From Azolla pinnata (lineage: Eukaryota > Streptophyta > Polypodiopsida > Salviniales > Salviniaceae), in NCBI GenBank assembly GCA_037176905.1, contig JBBBWG010030953.1:1-38033 (forward strand): 38,033 nt of DNA, read 5' to 3'. Under the pieces are notes generated by a model. The model was not told the origin of the DNA. It did not search any database and saw only the letters and a list, made by a program, of their open reading frames with translations. A program made the position numbers and the translations under genes. Positions 1 through 10,700 of the stretch are shown here, in pieces (positions within the stretch are counted from its first letter, which is position 1; each line of letters opens with the position of its first letter).

Positions 1-1531
1 GACGCGCCGCCCGGCTCCGGATTCGGCGCCGCCATCGCATTCATGCTCGCCGCTCCCGCCGCCGCCGCCGCCGGCACCGCCGGGTGTTGTACCAGCCCCC
101 CTCCGCCTCCGCCGCCGCCGCCGCCGCCGGCCAACGCCGCCACCGGCCGGCCGAAGTACCGAGCTGCCACCGACGACACCCTCTGCAGCTGCATCCGATC
201 GATCGATCGACCATCGATCCATCCATCAGGGGTGTGGTTCCTTATCACTCTTATGATCACTCTCTTCCTAAATCGTTGCGCAGCAAAACGTCGGTTCGGT
301 CCCCCATTGTATACACGACGCACGCAGCGCTCTCTCTACCCAGCCACCCTCAATTTACCAATATGCACGCGCTCCGGCCGCCCGATCCTCGCAACCGCGA
401 AGTGCCACAAATTTCTTGCGATCGAGAACTTGCATATATGTAAGTCCCGGGGGGCCCCACCGACGCTATTTTAAGCGATCGTGATGCTAATGTTATACCT
501 CCTCCCGCAACCGCGCGTTGTCGGAGCGCAGCTGGTTCTCGTCGCCCGCGGCTGGCATGCCGTCCCCCGACCCGACGCCGATGTCGCCGCACGACGGGCA
601 CGACGCGTGCTTGATCGCCTCCCGCATCGTGATGTTCTCGATCCTCAGCCGCTCGTTCTCGTTCCTCAGCTGCGAATTCTCGCTGCGCTCGTGCTGCGCC
701 TGCACCCGCCCGATGGTCGGAGGAGGAGATCGGTGAACAGAAGACCAAAGTCAGCCGCGTTTTCCGCAAAGATTGAACAGATGCGTAACTCTCGCAGCGG
801 CGCTGACTGATCCCGGGCAGCTGCTTATAATTCGAAAAACGGATCGAGCTGCTGAAATTAGCCCATACCTTCATCTGGGTTCGCCGGTTCTGGAACCAGA
901 ACTTGACCTGCCGAGGGCTCAGCTTCAGCGCTCTCCCGAGCTCCTGCCGCTGCTTCTCGTCGGGATGGGGGCACTCCTTAAAGAAGCTACAAAATACGGC
1001 AAAGAGCGGCCAGAAGCAGCGATTACAATCGATCGATGCGTTAGTCGATGCACGGCAATGGATCGGGCATCGATTGGGTGCGGCAGGTGCATCGAATTAT
1101 GATCGGCTGGGAATGGATCGATCGATGGAGCGATGGATCGAACGATCCAGCGATTGATGGATGGATCGATCTGATACTTACTTCTCCATCTGCTGGATCT
1201 GGAATGCGGTGTGGCGGTGATAGCGGGGTTTCTTCGGAGGCCCATCAGCTCCAGCTCCAGCTCCAGCAGAAGCTCCGCCGCCCATCAGCTGCACCTGATC
1301 TTCATGCTCGTCGCCGGAGCCGCCGCCGCCGCCGCCGCCCAATTCCAGAGAATTGGCCTCGTTGATAACACCGCCGCCGCCGGCCGCCTCGTGCTGATCG
1401 CCGCTCATTGCTCCTCCTCCTCCTCCTCCTCCTCCCCCCCTCATGAACCGATGATGATGGTGGTGATCAGCCATCATCATCATATTCCCATTCCCATTCG
1501 CATGCTGCTGCTGCTGCTGCTGCTGCTGCAT
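1..1531 (-). CDS. HD-ZIP class IV (HD-START) transcription factor, 3' part outside window
   Basis: This is a nuclear transcription factor of the PDF2/ATML1/GL2/ROC family, which controls epidermal and surface cell fate and binds L1-box DNA. Exons are 1182-1531, 869-986, 499-699 and 1-188 (continuing off the left edge); all borders are GT-AG and phases close. Residues 1-95 are low complexity: a Gln run, a His run and several Gly runs. The homeodomain spans about residues 97-156, with [13 protein letters not shown] and the recognition helix [13 protein letters not shown] typical of class IV. The zipper-loop-zipper follows, with a CPSCG loop motif as in the family. The last visible exon carries [18 protein letters not shown], the conserved segment before the START domain, then another Gly run. 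The START domain itself is not in the window. The start at 1531 is the first ATG after an in-frame stop just upstream. The family is certain; the orthologue is not. Confidence 0.95.
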
Positions 1532-1904
1532 CCATCAACATAAACAGTTCCACTGATGATCCCATCCTGATCCCGCATATCAGCAAGCAATTTCTCCAGC
1601 TTCCACCGATTCATCATTCACGATCAGCCAAGCCCATCCCCACCCCGTGTACATGTATATATATATATATAGCTGGAAGGCGGCCATGATGGCCGGAATT
1701 CATTGCCATCTACGCTCTCGTCTCTCTCGTCTCTCTCTCTCTCCCGCTCGTGCACATACATGCACGACAGGAAAAGAAGCAAGATTTCAACAGTAGATTG
1801 CTTCTTTAGCGGTTTGGGCCCTCATTCCAAAGCTTTCCTTCCCCCCCCCCCCCCCTCCCCAAGGCTCGATGGTGGGCTTTCTTCTTTTCTCTCTTGTTAA
1901 TGAA

Positions 1905-1912
1905 TAAATGCA
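1905..1912 (+). promoter_or_regulatory. L1-box TAAATGCA
   Basis: The octamer TAAATGCA is a perfect match to the L1-box (TAAATGYA) bound by HD-ZIP IV proteins and found in epidermis-specific promoters, including those of family members. It lies about 370 bp upstream of the HD-ZIP IV start codon, which suggests autoregulation. A chance match in about 1 kb is possible at the level of several percent. Confidence 0.4.
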
Positions 1913-2090
1913 TCAAGCTCACTCATGACGCACCTTAGGATGCACATACATACATAAGAGATGGAAGTTATCGACTCATTTATAAGCGGAGAGAAGAAGA
2001 GGGAAGAGGAAAGGGGAGGGGGGAAGAATTGATTATTAGCTCACCGGAGAGAGTGAATCCGAAGAGTAAATGCTGCAACTAGGGACCATG

Positions 2091-2114
2091 ATGGATGGAT
2101 GGATGGATGGATGA
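2091..2114. repeat. (GGAT)n microsatellite
   Basis: About six copies of GGAT/GATG lie in the HD-ZIP IV leader region. Related GATC/GGAT-rich DNA fills the first HD-ZIP intron (about 1025-1175). Confidence 0.8.
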
Positions 2115-2141
2115 TGCCGGTTGTTTGATGGTAGCAATGGT

Positions 2142-2417
2142 TTAGTGGCCAGAATATGGGCGAGGAGCAGCAGCAGCAGCAGCACCAGCAGGATGATGAT
2201 GATGCGAGGTGCTGCTGCTGCCGCTGCTGCTACAATTAGCAGAGGAGGCGGAGGCAGAAGAAGAAGAAGAAGAAGATGATGATGATGATGATGACGGAGA
2301 AGACAATGCAGATGAAGCGGCCGACTCAGATGGAGACGATGAAGAGGACGGAGGATATGAAGCGGAAGATGAAGCGGAAGATGAAGGCGAAGCTGAAGAT
2401 GAGGATGATTCCTGCAT
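2142..2417 (-). other. Ser-rich upstream ORF (91 codons) in the HD-ZIP IV leader
   Basis: An ATG-initiated minus-strand ORF of 91 codons lies between a TATA-like sequence and the main start codon. Its product would be mostly serine with short Ala, His and Pro tracts, produced by TCT/TCA and CTG microsatellites. It has no recognisable domain. If the leader is unspliced it would act as an upstream ORF; it may equally be a by-product of the repeats. Confidence 0.25.
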
Positions 2418-2562
2418 CCCAGCTGACGAATCTGACGAGGACGATTGGGAGGAGCTTGGGCTATGGCGATTGCAGGATCGAGCTCAGAAGCTGCTGCTGC
2501 TGATCTGAGCTGATCTGGGGGAGAAAGGAGGAGACGACAGAGACGACAGGGACAAGGGAAGA

Positions 2563-2574
2563 CCTATTAAATAG
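2563..2574 (-). promoter_or_regulatory. TATA-like element upstream of the HD-ZIP IV leader
   Basis: CTATTTAATAGG on the minus strand is followed by a pyrimidine-rich stretch typical of plant transcription starts. It is an imperfect match to TATAWAW, and no transcript evidence is available. Confidence 0.25.
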
Positions 2575-2680
2575 CGTAGAGAGAGGAGAGAGGAGAGAGA
2601 ACGCGGCTGCGGTTTCTAGAGAGAGAAAACTGTTTGCCTTTTTTTCTTTTAGGGCTCGTTTACACAGGGGCAAATTGAAT

Positions 2681-4289
2681 CGATTAATTAATTAATAAAT
2701 CAATTAATTAATAATAAATCAAAACCGCTCAGTTTCTGTATTTATATAAAATCGTATAAAAATCTGGGCAAAAATGGGAAAATAAAAAACAAAACAAAAA
2801 AGGAAACACTGAAGTCAAACCCTAAAACACAAATTTTCCTCTTTTGTTTTTAAATTTTTCTTGTGTTCTAAATTTAACACTTCTTCTTCTTGTTCTTCTT
2901 CTTCTTCTTCTTCTTCTTCTTCTTCATCATCACATCACATGGATGGATCATGGTTGACTCTGGAATTAGCAGGAAAGCTCTTTGATAATCCATGATCCTG
3001 GAAGTCTTGGACATTGGCCATGGCTATCTATATATGCCTGTGGATGGGGGCTGGAAGGACCTCTCTACATGCAATGCATGTGTGTGTGTGTGTGTGTCTG
3101 TCTGTCTGTTGTCATGAATGCATGCATGCATGCATGTATGTGCTAGAAGAGTTCATACCATGCAATCGGCTTCATCGTCGCCGCACATGGTGCAACAGCT
3201 CTGATTCCCTGGCAAGCGCTCGGGGGTCCGTGGGTTAGGGAAGATGGGATGGGGTGGGATGCGATGGGCAGATGGGCGATCATCAAAACCTCATCCGCCC
3301 ACGCATTTATTACAGCTGCTACGGATCGCCCCGATGGCTGGCTTCGCTTCGCTGGCTTCGCTGGCTAGCTGCTGCTTCTGCTAGTGGGGACCCTTGTTCC
3401 CCTTTCCGCACATCTCCTGTTCGCGCTCGACCAACCAACCGATGTGCTGCAGACACAGTTAATTGCTGGAAAGGAGGATGGTGCATGCATCGGATCACCA
3501 TCACCGCCAACGCCATTGTCTTCATCGTCATCTCCACCACCACCGTCGTCATCATCGCCATCATCAGCAGCAGCAGCAGCAAAAGAAGAAGCAGAAGAAG
3601 AATAAGAAGAAGGATAAGAAGTTGTAGCAGAAGAAAGTGTGCCTATTCCCTTTACTTGGGGCCCATAAATGGCCCTTACCATTGTATCCCAAGCAAGATA
3701 TGGTAGATGATGGTTGAACCTATATACCTCGACGCTTACTTACTTACCAACTCTGGCGTTTCTGTTTGTCCGCTAGACAACACGTAGTAACCGTCGCCAA
3801 TGGGGGTGCATAAATGAGATCCTGGGCGTCGCGTTCCTCCTTTAAGACCAATTTTACTTACATGTGCCGAGATAGCCTTTGGGCCAGTCGGGGCGTAACC
3901 ATGTCTACAACACCTCTGCTGCTTAATCTAGGCACACCGTCGTTCCTTTGTAAGATTTGATTCGATCTTAAAACCGATCTCCCGATAGCGAGCTAAAAGG
4001 AGTGTATCCGATGGCTCTTGCTTCGAGGCAAATGATACGACCTCAACAAGCACGGTCTTATTGGACGCGGTCGCAAGATCCTCGCAAACAACAACCGAGA
4101 CACTTGAATCATTTACGACTAGATGAATTGCAGCGGAGAGGGACGAGAATACGCAACGAACTGGCTCATGGGCGATCCTCCTCGCTCGCAACAAGGCATT
4201 CCCGACGAGGTGCTCGAACGTACGACGAATCGTTGCGGCGAAACCAGAGCAGAGGCTAGATCCATTTGAATCGAATAAGATCTTCCCGA
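2681..4289. other. Intergenic region with simple repeats, no gene seen
   Basis: The region is AT-rich to about 2880, then holds a (TTC)n tract at 2881-2930, (GT)n near 3080-3100, CATG repeats near 3117-3136 and GAT/CAG tracts near 3540-3620. ORFs here are repeat-derived. From about 3770 to 4260 the base composition is more balanced and simple repeats vanish. That stretch may be a relic of a dispersed repeat, but no coding domain or terminal repeat is visible. Confidence 0.5.
2881..2930. repeat. (TTC)n microsatellite
   Basis: A nearly pure TTC run with one TTG interruption, ending in ATC repeats. Confidence 0.85.
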
Positions 4290-4496
4290 TGCATTCGAGT
4301 CGGCCGAGCGTTCACGATCGCATTCGAATCATCCCAATCCCCCTTAATCCATCCAATGCATTCGAATCGACCAAATCTTCCCAATGCATTCGAATCGATC
4401 GAACCCTCATGATGCATTCAAATCGGCCAGCTCTTCCCAATCCATTCGAATCGATCGAACCTTCACGATGTGCTCGAATCGATCGATTTCATCGGA
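4290..4496. repeat. 28-bp minisatellite with alternating subunits, upstream of U2AF65
   Basis: Units begin with CATTCGAATC or a close variant at 4290, 4321, 4359, 4387, 4415, 4443 and, degraded, near 4471. From 4359 onward the period is exactly 28 bp. Two subunit types alternate: one continues GATCGAACC and ends in ATGATG or ACGATG, the other ends in CTTCCCAAT. This gives a 56-bp higher-order unit. The array ends about 250 bp upstream of the U2AF65 start codon. Confidence 0.8.
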
Positions 4497-4744
4497 TCAT
4501 CTTATTAATCCATCCATCTAAACAAGCTCTCAAACACATGAATCTGAGATGAGAATCCACGCGTTAACAAAAGAAATCATTTTACACTTGATCTGGTCGC
4601 ACTTCTTCTCGGGCGTCGAGCTCGCTCGCCTGCCGGCATCGAATTAGGTCTCCGTTCAGGGGCTTCGGAGAGGACGACGACTGCAGCAAGCAGCGGTCAC
4701 CACCATAGCCAGCTGAGGTTGCCATCGCTCACCTCCCGCTCGCC

Positions 4745-7700
4745 ATGGGAGACTACGAGGAAGATAATGGAACCTTCGACTCCCCTTCCAGCAGAAAAGA
4801 TCAGTCTTCCAGTAGAAGCCGACATCGCGAGGTGAGGCCCCTACAGCTCTCGCCTCTTTTCGCACTCTCCCCCCCATCCCGCTCATCCTATCTGTTTGGC
4901 TTTCGCTCTACTCTCTGTGGTCTGGCATTGTGCGCTGCCGTACGAGGATTGACACACTATTATCTTTGCGGGGATCAATTCCGTGTTTTGGAACTCCGGC
5001 GTGTTTAATTGGAGTGTCTAGGCACTGTATGCCCTTATGGAGTTGACCGAGTCAGAACTGTCGCATTAGCTATACTGCAGTTCCTATGTCGTCTTCACCA
5101 CATTTTGAATTTCAGACATTCCTAATGTGGAATTTCCGCAGTAGAGGGATTTTGATGCCAGGAAGTTGTAGTAGAGCTTAGATTCATTATAGCTGTCTGG
5201 TTAAATAACTGAAAGCGGAACAATCTCATTTGTTTTGGAAGAAAATGCACCGAAAATATGGCAGATGGCCAATGGTAAGCAGTCCTTTGTGAAACAGAAG
5301 GGTTTTACTTTGTTTGGGGATTCGGTGAAGAAGATAAGAGAATAGGTTACTGTTCATGTCACGGGAAGCATGGAGGTTTATGCTGCTTTATTAAACCAGT
5401 CATCCGGGAAACCCCGATGTGTATCATTGATAAACTTCACAATCTCTGTTCATAAAAGAGATCAGAGAACTAATCACTAAGCCATCGCCGTTAATATCTG
5501 GAAGGAAAAAAGGCTTAAAGTTTGGTAAAGAGAGATGTTTTTTAATCACGCCTTATGCGTTGGAAGTTTCTTATTTTAAATCGAATTTCATCCCTGAAAC
5601 ATTTAGAAATCATAAAACACATTGTGATTGTATATGACATAGCTTCAGTTGTGTATTCACTTGCTTTCATACATCTTCACGACTGACATTGCAGTCTCTC
5701 CATTTTCATATGAAGAATCCCTTAAACAAATTAGAATTGGTTTGTGGTGGTCACTTAATAAAACGTTTTTCTTCTGGGAATATACCCTAAGGAAATCATA
5801 AATGGAATGGTTTGAGTGTCTGCCATGTGAATTGGCGGTTTCTGGGATCAGCCTTGCACTCACTTTGGAACTGCGATGCTCCAAAGGCTGAAGTTCTATC
5901 CATGCGTGTTAGTGGAGATAGTTTAAAGAACCCTTAATACTAGCTCGTAAGACAAAAGAGAAAAAAATACAAAGTCCACTATTGGATATTTAAAATATAT
6001 CTGGGTTTAGAAATATTATGTGCTCCCTGCTCTACGGTGATGGGACAGATTATTGGTATTCATATGTTTAGACTTTCTCAAACCTTTTGAAGGTAGAAAG
6101 CATATATTTTCCTCTGCATGTACTCTCTTTGTAAATACCTTATCATCCTGCGATACAATAGCCTGTATATTTTTACATCCCACATGTGTGGCTTTCTCTG
6201 CACCTATTAAAGGCAGAGCAAAAATCTTCCGAATAAAGCTGTATTAGTTCAAAATATAGTGGCCAGTGAGTTTTCATCAATGTACTACGTGGTGATGATG
6301 ATGTTAATTGTTTATGAAACGTCTTCTCACAGAGGGACGCATATGAATCTAAGGGAAGAATTCACGCAAAGGATCACGAGCGAGATTCAAAAAGTCGTCA
6401 TGGAGATGACAGGACTCGGAGTGAACGGAGTGCTAGAGATGGTGAACAGAGATCTCACAGAGACAGTGAACACAAATCTCACAGGGATAATGAGCATAAA
6501 TCACATAGAGGCCATGATCGTGAACGAGGAAATGATCGTGACAGGTTTAGTCTGCCTAAATGATTTCAATCAAATTTGAGTATTTTTATCTGAAGCTACT
6601 AACACAACTGTAACACATTAGTTATCATATTTGTTCTTTATATTTATGGCTCAGTGGGGGTTTTATGTACCTGAATTAATGTAGGCCTAGTCGTGATACT
6701 GATCGGGAACGGAGGCACAGGCATAAGTCACAATCTCCATCGAGGGGCAGGTCTAAACAACGCTCCAGATCTCGTTCACGTTCTCCTGAACGAAGGTAGT
6801 TTACATTTTCTTTTTGAGCATGGAAGGTTTCCTATAATTGAGAGTGAAGTAATGACAATGTCTGTTAACATGCATTATCATATATGATCCACAAAAACTG
6901 TGATTCTATCTCTGCAAATGGGGGTACCATGGTATCACTAGTTCAACAGCCAGGAATGATTGCTTATTGGAAGTCCGTCACAATTATAAAAGAGCAGATT
7001 GTGAATTAATATAAACTCAGATACCCCTCAGTTCAAAACTGGATAGGAGGACCATTATAGTGGGAGATGCATAACTACTTGTTGCTCCACTCTTAGCATT
7101 TATTGTTCAAGCATTACACTTGCAGGGATCACGATATCATCACTAAAAATTTTAGTTCCATCACTGATCCTTTATTCCCAGCCGTTTTAAGAATCGCTGA
7201 TGATAATTATACAGTTTTCAAGGAAAAGTTTAGGTTTCCGGTCATTGAAGAATAAGAATGAAAATTTTACTGGACTAGGACCAGAACAAGCATACTTATG
7301 TGCAGTTTCTGTTTTGATAGATCATCCAAACGGCAAAGTGGTTTTGACATGGCTCCTCCAGCTGCCACTGTTGCGAATGCTTCTTTGCCAGGTTGCTATC
7401 TGTTAGTTTTCTTTCTGTAACTATTGTTCTGAATAAAATAGTGGATTTGCTCAAATGAAAAGGAGAACTGATGGCATGGATATTGTTGGAGTGCATCTGT
7501 AGGTCTACCAGCTGGTTTACCAGCAGCAGTTCCAGGAGTCTTGCCGGGAATGTTTCCTTTTGCTGCAGCTCAGGTTAGTATTTTGACTCTATATTACATC
7601 ATGCCTCATTATTGCTTGTCTGCTTGCAAATAATTGCAGTAGGGCATCCAAATTTTTATATTTTACTGCAGTTTAATCCCTTCGTAATATGCAACTAATT

Positions 7701-10700
7701 TTGATGGAGAATTGAAATTTACGTATCTCATCATAGCATTTATCACGGTGATCTATTATACTAATTCTACCCAATATCTGAGCATTCTCATATCTACGAA
7801 AGTGTGGTAGTAAGGGTGTTACTCAAGTGCTTCCTCTTTGTGACTCTATTTTGACGCTTTTCATGTTTGAACTTAATTTTCCTGAGAATGGGCATTAATT
7901 CCCGCAGTTTGGTGGCTTACCAACCGTCTCTATGCAGTCAATGACCCAACAGGTCTGTGTTTTTATCATATCTTCTTTCTCTCAGCAATGTATCCTTTCT
8001 GAAAAATGTATTTCTAATGTTAAAGGCAACACGGCATGCAAGGAGAGTGTATGTTGGGGGTCTACCCCCATTAGCCAATGAACAGGTATTTTCCTGGCAT
8101 TCATATTATAATTTTTTTACCCCATCATGCTCTTTACACTTTATAAGAATGGATAGTCTATCCTAGTTATTTAAGAATATATTATGGGCGAGTAGGTGAA
8201 AGCACATGTTTAAAAGATGAAAAAATTTCAATCCACTGTCTATGCTTTGTGGAGTATGCAGAAATGTTTGTTTTAGGAACTAAGTTTATTTCCTGGCCTA
8301 GACCATTGCGACTTTCTTTAGTCAAGTCATGGCAGTGATCGGTGGAAATTCAGCGGGTCCAGGTAAATATTCGCAGAGACCGTATTATTAACTTCACTTT
8401 AACTCAAAAGTGAAACATGCATATACTCATCTGTATATATTCCTGAATTCTCTAGGTGATGCTGTGGTCAATGTTTACATTAATCATGAAAAGAAGTTCG
8501 CATTTGTTGAGATGAGAACTGTTGAAGAAGCAAGCAACGCAATGGCACTTGATGGTATCATATTCGAGGTAAAGCTCACAGGTGTTAGTTTTGCAGAGTT
8601 ACTAAGCATTGATGATAACATAATATTTATTGCTGTCATACAGGGTGTTTCGGTCAGAGTAAGGCGTCCAACAGATTATAACCCATCTGTAGCTGCTACC
8701 CTCGGACCGAGTCAACCCAGTCCACATCTTAATCTAGCTGCTGTTGGGCTTACATCTGGGTAGCAGTAATTCTGAGGGACCTGAAAGCTTTCCTTATTCA
8801 CATAATTGAGTGATTATCTTATTGTATGCTCTTGATTTTCCAGGGCTATAGGGGGTGCTGATGGTCCAGATAGAGTTTTTGTTGGTGGGTTGCCATACTA
8901 TTTGACAGAAGTACAAATCAGAGAACTTTTGGAGTCGTTCGGGTATAACTCCTCTTTGAGTGTGCTCTTGGTTAACATCATAGTAACAGTATGATATTCA
9001 CTAGAATGTATTTTGTTCTGATATTTACCATTTTGAAACTAAGCATAATAAAGTAAAGATAGCAATATGTACTTGATGTGTTTATATCTGTGGTACCAAT
9101 TCATTTATGTTGAAGAGGAATTGAGAACCTTTAGAAGGTCAATGAATGCTATGGCTTGCTGAGGAGAAGTGTCATAAAGGATGTTAAAATGGTTTAAAAG
9201 GATATTTCTTGTCAATGCACCGCTTTTGGTTTTTTGAAAGATGTAAACCTTGTGTCATGCTTGAAGGCAATCGTTTTAGCTCCCTCTTGAATGGAAAATC
9301 AAATAAGAATTGTGCAGGAAACTCTTTGACCTTCTTCTTAGAAAAGCAGAAAACTGGTACTTGTGTGGTTCACTTAGAATGCACAAAGTGGTTTTATTGT
9401 GGCACAGGTATCCTGACGCTTTGTTAGTTGACAACCTGGAAGTGAGGTGGTTTAAACTATGTATCATTTCTGTTTTAGAATTGAGCTTATAGTTTTTATG
9501 GGAAAGCAAAATGGGCTCTCTTGAGTTACTTCTAGTTTGTTTTCTCTCAAAATATTCCTTCTAATCGAAAGTTATAACAACAGTAATTACAGTGGGAAAG
9601 GGGTTCCACTATCATTAATGTAAAGTTTCAAAATTTCATCATTGCTGCTGCTCACTTAATCAAGTGCTGATATCTTGAAACTCAAAGCAGTAGGTGATTG
9701 GTTGTGTCTAAGATAGAGATTTTGACAATTTGAACTGTTACTGGGAGTGCATGTTTGTGCAGGTCAAAGATTTCCCGAGGTAGTTTCATGGATCTTACTA
9801 ATTCACAACTAATGATGATCAAATGAAGAATAAGAAAATTAAGCTATAATGCAAAGAAAAGTCAAATGGCAGAACCTACCAAACCTTCCATATATTCAAT
9901 CATTATTCATAGGCTGCAGCCATATACTTACTTAGTACCTGTCAGTTTGTGAGACCAGGTCAGATTCAGTTGCTCTAGATCATCATCTGAATGTTGGATG
10001 AGATTCAATTTAGGTCCACTCTTGCTAATGATATGCACTTAGTAAGCTGCAGCAAGAGTCCAAGGCACTTTGGATCATTCAAACATTGCCAAACAATAAA
10101 GATCATTGTGAAATAGATGATTTAACTTTAGTGGAGCAAAGCCATGTACCGGAATATGTCTGTGAAAAAGAAAGTGAAGTCAAATGCTGTTATAAATGTA
10201 ATGACTCTAATGATTGGCTAGTTTACATAGATATATCCAGCTCTGTTAGATGTTCAGGTATCATGAGCTGCATTTTGTTTGGTAGTGAAAGGTCTAAGTC
10301 AATCTCTTAGATTGTAATCAGGATGATCTGTTGAGTATTCAGGAATTGTAAGTAGCACTTCAGTTGTAGTCCATTACTAGACAAAGGGCTAACTTAAATA
10401 TGGTGCAGGATAGCATGAAAGCTTATAAGCAAACAGAGTATCAATAACTGTCATTTGCTTTAGGTTATTTTCTATACAATAGATGAAATTTACTTGAGAA
10501 AATCATTGTAATCTAGCATGATCTAGACAGGAGAAATGTGAAGCTGATAGCAGTAAAAAATAAGAATTAGTCGAACCTAAGAAAAATTTGAATTGCGTAG
10601 GAGGGATGCTCTTGCTGTACTATTGTTAATGCATATTTTCGATCATTGTACTGGAAAATGAATTTGTAAAGAAGAGAAGCTAGAACAGTACCTGGGATAG

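Larger units (their letters stand above)
1532..2680 (-). other. Leader and putative promoter of the HD-ZIP IV gene
   Basis: No homeodomain-gene coding exon is visible here. Read on the minus strand the stretch is CT-rich, with (CTT)n, (CTG)n and (GATG)n tracts, a TATA-like sequence near 2570, an L1-box at 1905-1912 and a Ser-rich ORF at 2142-2417. HD-ZIP IV genes commonly carry a long, often spliced 5' leader. I cannot fix the transcription start or a leader intron from the sequence alone. Confidence 0.5.

Noticed and set aside
2209-2508. Acidic plus-strand ORF rich in Glu and Asp
   Set aside because: It is the complement of the TCT/TCA repeat tract in the HD-ZIP IV leader, with no domain or splice structure.
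3254-3706. 150-codon plus-strand ORF in the intergenic region
   Set aside because: It is built on GAT/CAG/AAG repeats, has no recognisable domain, and has competing ORFs on both strands.
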